Origin: CAITJF01 sp032654645 | Lineage (GTDB): Bacteria > Pseudomonadota > Gammaproteobacteria > Burkholderiales > Gallionellaceae | DNA length: 64,000 nt | Direction: 5' to 3' | NCBI GenBank assembly: GCA_032654645.1 | Contig: JAULAW010000010.1 | Span: 298,824 to 362,823, forward strand | Shown here: positions 28,701 to 34,736 of the stretch, one piece after another | Layout: each line of letters begins with the position of its first letter | How positions within the stretch are numbered: position 1 is the first letter of the stretch | The notes under the pieces: model-generated | Database searches by the model: none | Seen by the model: the letters and a program-made list of their open reading frames with translations, nothing else | What the model was told of the DNA's origin: nothing | Translations under genes and position numbers: made by a program

Positions 28701-29317
28701 ATGCGGATTTGCTCGGTGCCGTAGGTGATTTCCTGGTAGTGCAGGCCGGGGTTGGTAGGTAGAGGCGGTGGCGTACCGGGTATCGACAATACCGCAGTGC
28801 CGCTTGTAATCTGAGAGTCTGTAGTGATGTCTTGCCCGGCGTTGTAGATACTGTCTTTGGGACGAAGTGCGCCGACAATGGTGGGGAACCCATAATTCGC
28901 AGTAGCAAAAGTTAAACCTGTTCCGCCATTCTGTGCGCCATAAAACTGAGGCCTGTTCAAGCTATCGTAACCGGTGAAAATGCCAACGTGCTGGCCGCCA
29001 TTAGAATTTTGGAGCAACAGAATGTCGCCCATCTGCAACGAGCCGCCTGTTACCTGCGCTGACGTGAAGGTAGTGAAATTTGTCGAAACACTCGGGTTCA
29101 CTGTCGAACCGCTAAAGAAACTGGATGTGCTGAAACTCGCTGAACTCTGGGGCAACGCACTACCATAGCCTGCATTGACGAGGGCCTGATAAACCAGGAA
29201 CGAACAATCTATTGCAGTGATATTGCCTGCAGCGTCATATGTGTAATGCACCCCGTTTGCGTGGGGAGTTCCAGTGCCATAAAACTGCGTTGCTGCGATC
29301 AATACATTTGCGCCCAT
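16778..29317 (-). CDS. Giant RTX protein A with N-terminal NlpC/P60 peptidase (T1SS effector)
   Basis: 4,179 residues. N-terminus (1-155): NlpC/P60-type cysteine hydrolase with C38 in DCSFLVYQAL and H110 in GGQHVGIFTGY, expected to cut peptidoglycan peptides. About 194-640: class-A core (YGTEQIRIYDNGVLYSHDTA onward) with several calcium-loop motifs (LDLDGDGIELIG, DTDGDGVISAANELSF). About 690-840: first RTX nonapeptides (GGAGNDTL type). About 1550-2620: nine to ten roughly 100-residue repeats (see separate entry). Then a cadherin-like and a VCBS-like module, five He_PIG-type Ig modules, a second RTX block (about 3475-3960) and a secretion region ending QTLQPLATLQTGAARLG. There is no cleavable signal, as expected for T1SS. 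It is translated 3 nt after the upstream putative immunity gene and followed 3 nt later by hlyD. Confidence 0.95.
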   Translation of the reverse strand: MGANVLIAATQFYGTGTPHANGVHYTYDAAGNITAIDCSFLVYQALVNAGYGSALPQSSASFSTSSFFSGSTVNPSVSTNFTTFTSAQVTGGSLQMGDILLLQNSNGGQHVGIFTGYDSLNRPQFYGAQNGGTGLTFATANYGFPTIVGALRPKDSIYNAGQDITTDSQITSGTAVLSIPGTPPPLPTNPGLHYQEITYGTEQIRIYDNGVLYSHDTATGMDYWNVPDTTTGGVRQITQFAGGQVVIETINANNVSRGVSFINSNGQAQGDPLPNPANLTLTQDYLASLAEFIRTEMGGNDAAIVNATEIRTLTGAQGGNEVSGIGGALELSNSNLANWYTYNEALYAYNVAHGITAPGDGAPYNPVPYHGIADLIAGGQTPDIGLGILPGFTTSPTATFLTFGSGGSSANVCLAPYAAAPAWDANAPQAITPPVTNSYGYYGPNFSSFPFDPYLYYNNWAGDIPVYAPVVLDLDGDGIELIGKADSRAYYDVKGDGYKHNIGWAGADDGFLAIDTDGDGVISAANELSFALWTTDPNDTDVQALKSVFDTNNNGMIDAGDAQFGQLRIWQDRNGDGVTDAGELKTLAEAGIASLSLDVAQTHYAGGGNLLSGFTTYQKADGSSGWAADVGLGYEATGWQATAQSNYVTMTQAGGLKYALSTDVTTGTTTNPLNLNLGALNLDGAVGGMGNDILIAGTKLGAMLEGGAGNDTLTGGAGDDWLNGGSGADSLTGGAGDDTLLIDAADTYYNGGDGFDIAEVMGAQGMTINLVDHALEAAVGGDGADTFTNTTGSGRVVLAGRSGNDTLNGGANSDMLSGGSGNDILAGGNGDDMYAFERGDGVDQVTDEATVTTQQQYIAFADYANGITHYLDYVDVIPYNPYTPTYNPFEGYGLTAQDKRDLYPCYQRYLSEINKKTTLLSSPLTNWAGYGPVFAHSVTSYKILSGYFITEDYDHRVLYDVGLSWVEPVPSYAYRNITTPVNAGIDTLILGAGIASTDLEAEMTGADMVLGIRDASQPGVGVSAMADRITIKNQTDSFKKIETIRFADGTTESTADWRVGSSGNDTLAGDANNNHLFGGAGNDTLDGGAGADILAGGLGNDNYVVDNAGDVVTEKAGEGIDTVTTSLTSYTLGENLETLILQNNYGAVSGTGNELNNGIYSTGYYRYAFSSVCYGFDDVLDGGAGADYMSGGYGNDTYYVDNAGDVVFESGATYGQPYTGIDTVYASVSYTLTPINLVPVWMGWGYFYPDNCGNVENMVLTGIDDINATGNALGNALTGNSGNNVLDGGAGIDTMVGGAGNDTYVVDYAGDLVTENANEGIDTVKSSVTYTLGANVENLTLTGTAAINGTGNALNNTITGNAGDNVLDGGAGNDLLISGGGNDTYLFGVGSGQDVIGRSVFRTGGIVQMIGGLPSSSVTVRRGGYGADDLILAINGTSDTLTIQGFFSNPLTEIRFADVVLGMNSLLNTPVQLDGTDGADVMHATTFGSFYSQYNTVMNGGLGDDTLFDGLLNDTLNGGGGNDKLYSGLGNDTLNGGGGNDKLYGGLGNDTYLFNLGGGQDIISDYDTTNGNIDTLRFGAGIAASDITFSWTGNGLALSINGTNDQIVLLNWEDGADNRIERVEFAEGAVWDAAYLQARASATAIIGSSGNDLLFWDLGNDTLDGGTGNDYLNAGLGNDTYLFNRGGGQDIIGDADSTNGNIDTLRFGAGIAASDILFTQNGANLTLSINGTNDRVSIMKSGGVDCIERVEFADGTVWDSAYLQAHSSALPISGTSGNDYLQGGIGNNIYQFNSGGGQDIISDYDSTNGNVDTLRFGAGINASDIVFSLVGWDLVMGVKGSTDQVTISGWGLGDACRIERVEFADGSVWDTTYLRTRLSEVPITGTPGNDYLMGDAWSNTFSGGAGNDALNGGLGGLGNDTYLFNLGDGQDTIEDWDPTNGNIDKLRFGAGITANNITLTRVVDSLVLSINGTTDQVTIANWRCGDAFRIEQVEFADGTVWDSTYLQTHVSTLPIVGTSGDDAFWGNSGNNTFIGGQGNDFLYGDLGNDTYLFNLGDGQDTIYDADTTQGNVDTIRFGAGIYASDIVFSRNGEDLVLGICGTNDQISVGGWGNGVECRIERVEFADGAVWDSAYMQSRIPSLTSTSIVGTGGADVLTGLGWAGESVTLQGLGGNDRIDGSGSDDTLIGGSGNDRLYGGFGNDTYVFNLGDGQDRVVESSGNDTLRFGTGIAAGDITFSRLGGDLVLGVNGTNDQVTIKYWGDGSHIDRVEFVGGTVWDYSYLLTQASMPITNISGVDDSMNGGVGNDTYLFNLGDGKDEIFDYDATAGNIDTLRFGAGITASGISFSRDDWGGLVLSINGTTDQVTIYGWGFEDAYRIERVEFADGTVWDSTYLQAQAAAIPITSQWGFYGEVGNNTYLFNSGDFGKTITDYDTTSGNVDTVRFGAGIAAKDIVFSRSGKDLVMGVFGTADQITIVNWGAGDANRIERIEFTDGTVWDTTYLQARASVVAIAGTSGNDTLHGDVGSNTYLFNLGGGQDTICDSDTTSGNVDTLRFGAGIVASDIKCNRVGNSLVMSINGTSDQVTIADWGLGDAHQIERVGFADGVVWDSAYLQAQFADAFVTGTNGNDILSGDGWNNTIIGGAGNDILNGGTGNDTLIGGAGNDTYQFNIGDGADIIQDSSVGGTEVNTLVLGAGITASMIKPVIDINGIVTLDFGNGDSVRINRLDNLAIQQVQLADRSVIALDSLQNAPPVAVSDVVTTNENNEQISFSIASLLSNDTDPNAGDTQSMVGFDAVTAQGNAVIQDGGGNLIFGIGNKYQALVAGQDATDSFTYTIIDKAGASSRATVNITISGVNDAPVTQADSTSLTEDAAQAATGNVLSNDADVDLGSVLSVANAGTLQGKFGTLTLNVDGTYSYALNYALMQPLGAGQTVAETFTYQASDGIVSTPATLTVTINGSNDAPVVADPIVNQHAEKDTLFSFIVPAGSFTDVDAGDVLTYSAALANGNALPSWLVFDAATQTFSGTPSNGDLGALNVVVKATDTGGLFASTNFVLSVANANVAPTVSLILPDQITLEDAAFSFTIPAGSFTDVDAGDALTYSATLAYGGTLPSWLMFDAATQTFSGTPSNSDVGSLNVIVKATDTGGLSASSSFALSVANVNDTPTVSMVLADQATQEDAAFSFTVPAGTFDDADFIHGDSLTYAATLANGNALPAWLTFDVGTQTFSGTPANADVGNINVRVTAIDFAGASVSTTFVLNVQNVNDAPLVAAAISAQQTNEDAPFSFTVPAGNFTDVDAGDVLFYTATLANGTALPGWLTFNATTLTFSGTPGNANVGNYSVIVTATDTGGLSASSTFAVGVANVNDAPVAVQALSAQSVILGQSFAYTIPANSFTDVDAAYGDSLTYAATLADGSALPGWLTFNAATQTFSGAPGAGDLANLSIKVTATDTGGLSASSSFALAINASVINGTTANDTLTGTAYDDTLNGLAGNDTLTGLAGNDLLDGGAGTDTMNGGLGDDTYVVDNTGDVVTENANEGTDTVKSSVTYTLAVNVENLTLTGTTAINGTGNSSNNVLDGSLNTAANVLTGGTGNDTYILGAGDTIVEAASAGTDTVLTSVTYTLGANLENLTLTGTNAINGTGNTLANTLTGNSAANTLSGGTGADTMLGGAGNDIYVVDNVGDVVTETSTLATEIDTVQSSVTYSLATLVNVENLTLTGTTAINATGNTLNNILTGNSTVNTLTGGAGDDTLNGGTGADTMLGGAGNDTYVRDNTGDVITELANEGIDTVNTSLTYSIATLTNIENITLTGTTAINATGNALDNVLNGSLNTKINALTGGAGNDTYILGTGDTVTEAANAGIDTVQSSITYTLGTNIEYLTLTGVAAINGTGNTLDNYLAGNTAINTLSGGAGNDLLNGGLGNDTLSGDAGNDVLEGAGGNDVLGDTAGNNLFNGGAGLDTLTGNTGNELFIGGAGNDTITTNTGADIIAFNRGDGQDTVAASTGADNTISLGGGINYASLTMSKSGSNLILDTGNSDQIILQNWYSATTNHSVAKLQLVLDASTYNAGSADPLLNGQIQNFDFALLAQNFDAALSANPALSAWSLSNALLTAHLSGSNTAALGGDLAYQYNLNGSLAGIGLAAAQTELANAGFGTSAQTLQPLATLQTGAARLG
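16787..17540. repeat. 3'-terminal secretion-region repeat, near-identical in giants A and B
   Basis: The last roughly 250 codons of giant A (16787-17540) and of giant B (38878-39605) are nearly identical at DNA level, including the RTX end and the IQNFDFALLAQNFDAALxAN secretion segment. Elsewhere in the giants the two genes differ greatly. Such a conserved 3' block suggests gene conversion or strong constraint on the exporter-recognition region. Confidence 0.85.
21470..24670 (-). repeat. Nine to ten tandem ~100-residue beta units inside giant A
   Basis: Each unit reads approximately LFNLGDGQDTI-x-DYDTTNGNIDTLRFGAGI, then SINGTTDQVTI, then RIERVEFADGTVWDSTYLQ. Nine diverged copies can be counted, plus a tenth variant using LGAGITAS and VQLADRS. 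Some are separated by short RTX nonapeptide runs and others are joined directly. Copies are too diverged to be a recent expansion. This is the 'HCBP-related' calcium-binding extension style, here stretched into a long stalk. Confidence 0.8.
27393..28740. repeat. Class-A core module, present in five copies
   Basis: This stretch of giant A (calcium-loop core between toxin domain and RTX repeats) recurs nearly identically at 30233-31308, 32492-33290 (with an internal deletion), 34737-35817 and 37882-38323. The copies end at different places on the 3' side of the coding strand. They are the homologous blocks through which toxin N-termini could be swapped onto the full-length gene. Confidence 0.85.
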
Positions 29318-29320
29318 GAT

Positions 29321-30193
29321 TTACTCCTTGGTAGATGGTTGGTTAGAGATGGGTGACACGTCCTTGCATACCTTATTTTTTTGAGACTTGATCTGCGGAA
29401 TGATTTGTTTTAGCCGCGCTTTGTCATCGGCAGTTGTCGCCCATGACCCTACTCCGCTTATATAAAGGAAGAGAATTCCTATTTGGCGCTCTGCAGCAAA
29501 CGTTGCATCCGCATAATGAGAAACGATATGGTCAACCTTATAGTTCTGGTTCATGCTGACCAGCACCGTTTCATATTCGTCATTTTCGCTGGGTATAAAA
29601 AAATCGGTGAAAGCATGATTGCGGCTACTTAAGACTCCTATAACCTTCGCTTGATACTCGAATACAAAACTGCTTTTGGCGAAACTTTTCGGATACCAAT
29701 CCTTCCACACAAAATTGAAATTATTCGCGGGTGAAACTAACGAAATCAGCCTGATTCTGGGGCAAACTGACATCATCCCCCCACCGCCACTCCAATATGA
29801 GGGCAGCTCTGTCATCGAATCAGGAACCGAAACTTGGGTGCGTGCATAGTTAATCCATTCCGCTATATCCAAACTGATTAGTGGACGTATATTTTTTAGC
29901 CAGAATGTTTTTTCATCCTCGAAACCTGAATCACCGAACTCATAAGCTCTTCCATCAAAGTGATAGGGAATGAATTTATTCCCCGCACTGATTGCAGCTT
30001 CAAGTTTCTTGCGTTCGTCCGAGCCGGCTTTCTGGATTTGCTCCTGAACCTCGGGTGAAATGCTTACCTTGAATATTTCCTTCTCGGCAGCGATAGCCTG
30101 CGCCATCAATATTCCAAGTAAGGCAATGAGCACCAAGCCTCGTTTCAATAAACCGGGCGAGAAAATCTTATTCATGTCCAATTTATCTCTCAC
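29321..30193 (-). CDS. Exported protein, putative immunity to the NlpC/P60 toxin of giant A
   Basis: 290 residues from a GTG at 30193 that overlaps the preceding toxin stop as GTGA; an ATG at 30175 (MNKIFSPGLLKRG) is the alternative start. Signal peptide LVLIALLGILMAQAIAAEKE, then a mature domain with no family I recognise; notable segment FWLKNIRPLISLDIAEWINY. It stops 3 nt before giant A. Its position directly upstream of the toxin, its export signal and its lack of homology to neighbouring small genes fit a periplasmic immunity protein. Pairing follows the rule drawn from the duplicated pairs elsewhere in the array and is inferred. Confidence 0.7.
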   Translation of the reverse strand: MRDKLDMNKIFSPGLLKRGLVLIALLGILMAQAIAAEKEIFKVSISPEVQEQIQKAGSDERKKLEAAISAGNKFIPYHFDGRAYEFGDSGFEDEKTFWLKNIRPLISLDIAEWINYARTQVSVPDSMTELPSYWSGGGGMMSVCPRIRLISLVSPANNFNFVWKDWYPKSFAKSSFVFEYQAKVIGVLSSRNHAFTDFFIPSENDEYETVLVSMNQNYKVDHIVSHYADATFAAERQIGILFLYISGVGSWATTADDKARLKQIIPQIKSQKNKVCKDVSPISNQPSTKE

Positions 30194-30232
30194 GCTATTT
30201 TCCTCATCTCACACACCGCATCGTTCGCCGCC
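30190..30232 (-). other. Cassette-junction element J1 (tail AANDAVCEMRKIA)
   Basis: Encodes the last 13 codons of the truncated lysozyme-like toxin, and its 3' part (GATGAGG) supplies the ribosome site for the GTG start at 30193. The previous toxin breaks off in the core after LWTTDSNDIGSK. Confidence 0.7.
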
Positions 30233-31827
30233 ACTTTGCTCCCAATGTCGTTCGAGTCGGTCGTCCACAGCGCGAACGAGAGTTCGTTCGCGGCGCTGAT
30301 CACGCCGTCGCCGTCGGTGTCGATGGCGAGAAAACCGTCGTCCGCGCCGGCCCAGCCGATGTTGTGCTTGTAGCCGTCGCCCTTGACGTCGTAGTAGGCG
30401 CGGGAGTCGGCTTTGCCGATCAGTTCGATGCCGTCGCCGTCCAGGTCCAGCACCACCGGGGCGTACACGGGCCCGGAAAAGTAATCGTTCCCGGCCGAGT
30501 TGTTGTAGTACAGATACGGGTCGAACGGGAACGAGCTGAAGTTCGGGCCATAGTAGCCATAGCTGTTGGCGGCCGGCGGGGCGATGGCTTGCGGCGCGTT
30601 CGCGTCCCAGGCCGGGGCGGTCGCGTAGGGCGCCAGGCAGACGTTGGCGCTGGAGCCGCCCGAGCCGAAGGTGAGGAAGGTGGCGGACGGGCTGGCGGTG
30701 AAGCCGGGCAGGATGCCCAGGCCGATGTCGGGCGTTTGCCCGCCGGCGATCAGGTCGGCGATCCCCTGGTAGGGGGCGGGGTTGTACGGTGCGCCGTCGC
30801 CGGGCGCGGTGATGCCGTTGGCGACGTTGTAGGCGTACAGGGCCTCGTTGCGGGTGTACCAGTTGGCGAGATCGCTGCCGCCCAGCTCCAGCGCCCCCCC
30901 GATGCCCGTCACTTCGTTGCCGCCCTGCGCCCCGGTGAGGGTGCGGATTTCGGTGGCGTTGACGATGGCCGCATCGTTGCCCCCCATCTCGGTGCGGATG
31001 AATTCGGCGAGGCTGGCGAGGTAGTCCTGTGTGAGCGTGAGGTTGGCGGGGTTGGGGAGGGGGTCGCCCTGCGCTTGCCCGTTGCTGTTGATGAATGACA
31101 CGCCCCGGCTGACGTTGTTGGCGTTGATCGTCTCGATCACGAGCTGGCCATCGGCGAACTGGGTGATTTGCTCGGTGCCGCCGGTTGTCGTGTCGGGGAC
31201 GTTCCAGTAATCTGTTCCGGTCGCCGTGTCGTGGGAGTAGAGCACGCCGTTGTCGTAAACAATGATTGTCTCTGTTCCATAGGTGATTTTTTGATAGTGC
31301 ATGCCACCGGTGACAGGCGACCACGGTGGTATGCTCACTACGTCAGCCGCTGTTACCGTGCCGCTTGTAGCTGGTGTCACTGCTCCAATTATTGTTCCCT
31401 CATAAGTAACAATCCCATTCTTTAGAGCGGTTAGTTGTTCTGGCGTAAGGCTTGATATCAGCGTTGTTCCAGATACACCAACAATATTAGATAAGAATGC
31501 CTGATAAGCAGCTGTGTCGTTTTCAAAACCCGGAGCGTAACTCGACATCATGGAATTGATGGTGTAAGAATAATACTTCCCAGTCACAAGATCGTTTAAT
31601 GCTTTCTCACCTGCTTGATAAGACGGAAAAATAGCAAAGCCTTTCGGATCCTTCCCGATAGCACCATTTGCTATTGCCCAGCTATCGCTGTACCACTTAA
31701 TGTTTCCAGGATTGTTGTTTCGCCAAGCAACCGATCCACCAGTTAAAGTAAATATTGTTCCATCGGAATTTGTATAAACGCGCGTATTTTGATTTGGGCT
31801 TGCAACACTAACAACGGTGATTGGCAT
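30190..31827 (-). CDS. Orphan toxin cassette: lysozyme-like N-terminus plus truncated class-A core
   Basis: 545 residues. Residues about 30-85 hold WRNNNPGNIKWYSDSW and GFAIFPSYQAGEKALNDL, a pattern seen in a family of lysozyme-like peptidoglycan hydrolases (NNPGNI...FxxFPSxxxG). After about residue 185 the sequence matches the class-A core of giant A nearly identically (YGTETIIVYDNGVLYSHDTA onward), up to FALWTTDSND. It then jumps to the junction tail and stops. It lacks RTX repeats and the secretion region, so it should not be exported by itself. It is best read as a stored, previously used or not yet fused toxin module. It starts 8 nt after its putative immunity gene. Confidence 0.85.
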   Translation of the reverse strand: MPITVVSVASPNQNTRVYTNSDGTIFTLTGGSVAWRNNNPGNIKWYSDSWAIANGAIGKDPKGFAIFPSYQAGEKALNDLVTGKYYSYTINSMMSSYAPGFENDTAAYQAFLSNIVGVSGTTLISSLTPEQLTALKNGIVTYEGTIIGAVTPATSGTVTAADVVSIPPWSPVTGGMHYQKITYGTETIIVYDNGVLYSHDTATGTDYWNVPDTTTGGTEQITQFADGQLVIETINANNVSRGVSFINSNGQAQGDPLPNPANLTLTQDYLASLAEFIRTEMGGNDAAIVNATEIRTLTGAQGGNEVTGIGGALELGGSDLANWYTRNEALYAYNVANGITAPGDGAPYNPAPYQGIADLIAGGQTPDIGLGILPGFTASPSATFLTFGSGGSSANVCLAPYATAPAWDANAPQAIAPPAANSYGYYGPNFSSFPFDPYLYYNNSAGNDYFSGPVYAPVVLDLDGDGIELIGKADSRAYYDVKGDGYKHNIGWAGADDGFLAIDTDGDGVISAANELSFALWTTDSNDIGSKVAANDAVCEMRKIA

Positions 31828-31835
31828 ATAACCTC

Positions 31836-32459
31836 CTAATTCTTGATTAGTTTATTGAAAATAATTAACATTTGACGATACACATCTGTGGCTTCACAGA
31901 CTGCAATATCTCCCTGTTCCTCTGTGATCTTTTTAAAATAATCACGGGTATGGTCGGAACTCTCAATCTCATTAGCATTACTTGTAAGCTTGAAAAACCG
32001 AATTATTTGTGGCGCTGGTTCATTTTGCGGTGTAATTTTTTTACTCCCTGTACCAAATAATCTATCGGAAATAATTAAATAAACATCAGGGCCTTTATCT
32101 CGAACAAGAATAGCCTTCTCAAGACTGCAATCTGCACTATCCCAATCATAAACGCTGACTGTTTTTGATCCATCAAAGACTCTTATTTCCTGCATAAAAC
32201 CACGTACAAATTCAGGTTCATCGTAATAACCAAAGAAAGAAATATGAAAGCGTCTTCGATCATCGAAAGTTTCTTGCCATGTTTTTGTAATAACCTTTGC
32301 AGCTGCAAATTCATTGTGATCAAATGAGTTAATTGTTTTTAATTGATCACCACGAATTAATGTCTGCGACCAGGAAAGGTTGCTGTTAATTGAAAACCAG
32401 CAAAACAATAAAGTAGAGGTTAAGCGCGTAATAGGAAACGCACCTCGGATATTTTTCAT
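31836..32459 (-). CDS. Exported protein, putative immunity to lysozyme-like toxin
   Basis: 207 residues with signal peptide (LTSTLLFCWFSINSNLSWSQ), no recognised family. The gene is visibly A+T rich compared with the G+C-rich core modules around it. Start ATG at 32459 overlaps the upstream toxin stop by 4 nt (ATGA) and is served by AAGGAGG inside the junction element. It lies directly before the lysozyme-like cassette, so it is inferred to protect the periplasm against it. Confidence 0.65.
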   Translation of the reverse strand: MKNIRGAFPITRLTSTLLFCWFSINSNLSWSQTLIRGDQLKTINSFDHNEFAAAKVITKTWQETFDDRRRFHISFFGYYDEPEFVRGFMQEIRVFDGSKTVSVYDWDSADCSLEKAILVRDKGPDVYLIISDRLFGTGSKKITPQNEPAPQIIRFFKLTSNANEIESSDHTRDYFKKITEEQGDIAVCEATDVYRQMLIIFNKLIKN

Positions 32460-32491
32460 GCCGCCAACCTCCTTTCCGCATCATTCGCCGC
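32456..32491 (-). other. Cassette-junction element J2 (tail AANDAERRLAA)
   Basis: Shorter tail variant. AAGGAGG within it is the ribosome site for the next gene, and ATGA overlap follows. It joins the transglycosylase cassette core after GYEATGLQ. Confidence 0.65.
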
Positions 32492-33811
32492 TTGCAAGCC
32501 GGTAGCCTCATACCCCTGCCCCACGTCCGCCGCCCAGCCGCTGCTGCCGTCAGCTTTCTGATAGGTGGTGATGGCTTGCGGCGCGTTCGCGTCCCAGGCC
32601 GGGGCGGCAGCGTAGGGCGCCAGGCAGACGTTGGCAGTTGACCCGCCCGAGCCGAAGGTGAGGAAGGTGGCGGGCGGGCTGGTGGTGAAGCCGGGCAGGA
32701 TGCCCAGGCCGATGTCGGGCGTTTGCCCGCCGGCGATGAGGTCGGCGATCCCCTGGTAGGGGGCGGGGTTGTACGGTGCGCCGGCGCCGGGCGCGGTGAT
32801 GCCGTTGGCGACGTTGTAGGCGTACAGGGCCTCGTTGTAGGTGTACCAGTTGGCCAGGTTGCTATTGCTCAACTCCAGCGCGCCCCCGATGCCCGTCACT
32901 TCGTTGCCGCCCTGCGCCCCGGTGAGGGTGCGGATTTCGGTGGCGTTGACGATGGCCGCGTCGTTGCCGCCCATTTCGGTGCGGATGAATTCGGCGAGGC
33001 TGGCGAGGTAGTCCTGTGTGGCGGTGAGGTTGGCGGGGTTGGGGAGGGGGTCGCCCTGCACCTGGCCGGCGCCGTCGATGAACGACACGCCCTGGCTGAC
33101 GTTGTTGGCGTTGATCGTCTCGATCACGACCTGGCCGCCGGCAAATTGGGTGATTTGCCGGGCCCCGCCGGTTGTCGTGTCGGGGACGTTCCAGTAATCC
33201 GTTCCGGTTGCCGTGTCGTGGGAGTACAGCACGCCGTTGTCGTAAATGCGGATTGATTCTGTTCCATAGGTGATCTCCTTGTAGCCCACGTCCGGTGCAG
33301 ATGGTGCGGGAGCCGGGTTGCCGGGTATGCTTGGCGGCGGGGCTGTGCCGGTTATGACTGCGGGTACAAATGTCGAATTATTCCAGTAAGGTAATGCCGG
33401 TGCATTTAAAAAATTCGTGAAGCTACGGCCATCGTGATGTTTTATATATACGTATTCACCCAGATCAATTTGGCCTAGCGGAATGTTTCCATTCGTTGCG
33501 GGATTACTGTACCAACTGCTATAGGTCGCAAGGTCGGCGTAGAATGCTACGATCTGATTGTCAATGTTATTTTTGACGCCCAGCCCAGAATGAAGGTCAC
33601 TCCATGCTTGATCTGTGTATTGAAAAATGCCAGAAGCTGTCGGATGTAGGTTGTCTGGGGTAGGCATCGGCGAACCGATGTTAGCGCCCAAACTTGACTC
33701 AATATATGCCGTCTTAATTGCAATGCTGATTTGGGCGTCGCTAAAACCATGCTGTGCGCCATAGTCAATTATTTGTTGCATAACCTGCTGTTGGGTCTGT
33801 GATAATGCCAT
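32456..33811 (-). CDS. Orphan toxin cassette: lytic-transglycosylase N-terminus plus class-A core with internal deletion
   Basis: 451 residues. Residues about 1-130 resemble a soluble lytic transglycosylase/lysozyme domain: AIKTAYIESSLGANIG with catalytic-type E38, then TASGIFQYTDQAW, the usual GxFQ...W motif. It would cleave the glycan strand of peptidoglycan. From about 175 it carries the class-A core, but WDANAPQAI is fused directly to TTYQKADGSSGW, an in-frame loss of about 555 bp relative to giant A that removes most calcium loops. It ends in junction tail J2. It starts 2 nt after the upstream putative immunity gene. Confidence 0.85.
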   Translation of the reverse strand: MALSQTQQQVMQQIIDYGAQHGFSDAQISIAIKTAYIESSLGANIGSPMPTPDNLHPTASGIFQYTDQAWSDLHSGLGVKNNIDNQIVAFYADLATYSSWYSNPATNGNIPLGQIDLGEYVYIKHHDGRSFTNFLNAPALPYWNNSTFVPAVITGTAPPPSIPGNPAPAPSAPDVGYKEITYGTESIRIYDNGVLYSHDTATGTDYWNVPDTTTGGARQITQFAGGQVVIETINANNVSQGVSFIDGAGQVQGDPLPNPANLTATQDYLASLAEFIRTEMGGNDAAIVNATEIRTLTGAQGGNEVTGIGGALELSNSNLANWYTYNEALYAYNVANGITAPGAGAPYNPAPYQGIADLIAGGQTPDIGLGILPGFTTSPPATFLTFGSGGSTANVCLAPYAAAPAWDANAPQAITTYQKADGSSGWAADVGQGYEATGLQAANDAERRLAA

Positions 33812-33813
33812 GA

Positions 33814-34701
33814 TTATTTCTCCTCACAAGTGTTCAGATCAAAATAGGGGTATCCTGCATTGGGTAGCTTGGTAGCCCATTCGCGCACTACCGCTGGCTG
33901 CACACCTTTTTTAACCAATGATTTAATCTCTCGGCAGATCGTGTTTTTTTCCTTTGTGGCGAACAGCGCACTTATCATGGGGCCAATATAATCGGATGGA
34001 ATTTCTGTTTTTGGCGCACCGCTGAGACTTTGATAGTACTCAAGATAATGTTGCGCCACGCCTTGCCCAAACTCAGGGGAAAATCCAAATGAACTATTGT
34101 CCACATGCAGTGCATACACAAACATATAAGGTGTTGTACCTATTCCACTCTCGCCACTAAACATTACCCGGCGATAAACAACAGATTCAAAAAAACCATC
34201 GCCACTAATAGCTCGGATGTTCGGTTTCGTATTTTCAAAATCGAGTGCTGTTACTCTCAGTTCACCTGGGCCATTAAAGAAAACTTTTATAGTCGTATGT
34301 CTTCCGGTATAACTACCACACAGCAAAACAAGAGACCTGTCTTCATTGGAATTGCCACCTACAAGCTTGGAAATTGGCACTTTAAATGCCAGCTTGGAAA
34401 TTGACGGAAAGCCACCGCATCCAGGCCTCAACGAGATTTTTTCCTCATAAATAACCTGCTGCTTTTCAATGTTAGAAACCGCAACCCTGCCGGTGTAAAA
34501 CATCAACTCTTTCGATTCAGGGTGGAGTACAGGAACCGATTGGTATTCATATTTATAACCGTCCAACTCTAAACTCACATTTTGCTCACCCAATGCAGGC
34601 GCGCCAAAAGCAACGTGAGCAATGAGCATTGGGCATAGCAACAGAGTTACTACGATTGCCTCTCGTAGTGCTACTTGCGTTAGGTTCAATTTATTTCTCA
34701 C
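33814..34701 (-). CDS. Exported protein, putative immunity to transglycosylase toxin
   Basis: 295 residues from GTG at 34701 (MRNKLNLTQVALRE). The first codons resemble those of the 29321-30193 gene (MRDKLD) although the rest is unrelated. Signal peptide IVVTLLLCPMLIAHVAFGAP, then an unrecognised, mostly beta mature domain (VSLELDGYKYEYQSVPVLHP). Overlaps the lipase cassette stop by 4 nt (GTGA) and ends 2 nt before the transglycosylase cassette, which it is inferred to neutralise. Confidence 0.65.
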   Translation of the reverse strand: MRNKLNLTQVALREAIVVTLLLCPMLIAHVAFGAPALGEQNVSLELDGYKYEYQSVPVLHPESKELMFYTGRVAVSNIEKQQVIYEEKISLRPGCGGFPSISKLAFKVPISKLVGGNSNEDRSLVLLCGSYTGRHTTIKVFFNGPGELRVTALDFENTKPNIRAISGDGFFESVVYRRVMFSGESGIGTTPYMFVYALHVDNSSFGFSPEFGQGVAQHYLEYYQSLSGAPKTEIPSDYIGPMISALFATKEKNTICREIKSLVKKGVQPAVVREWATKLPNAGYPYFDLNTCEEK

Positions 34702-34736
34702 GCTATTCTCCTCACCTCAAACACCGCATCATTCGC
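34698..34736 (-). other. Cassette-junction element J3 (tail ANDAVFEVRRIA)
   Basis: Close to the consensus tail. Its GAGGTGAGGAGAAT stretch is the ribosome site for the GTG start at 34701. It joins the lipase cassette core after GYEVTGWQV, the latest truncation point among class-A copies. Confidence 0.7.
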
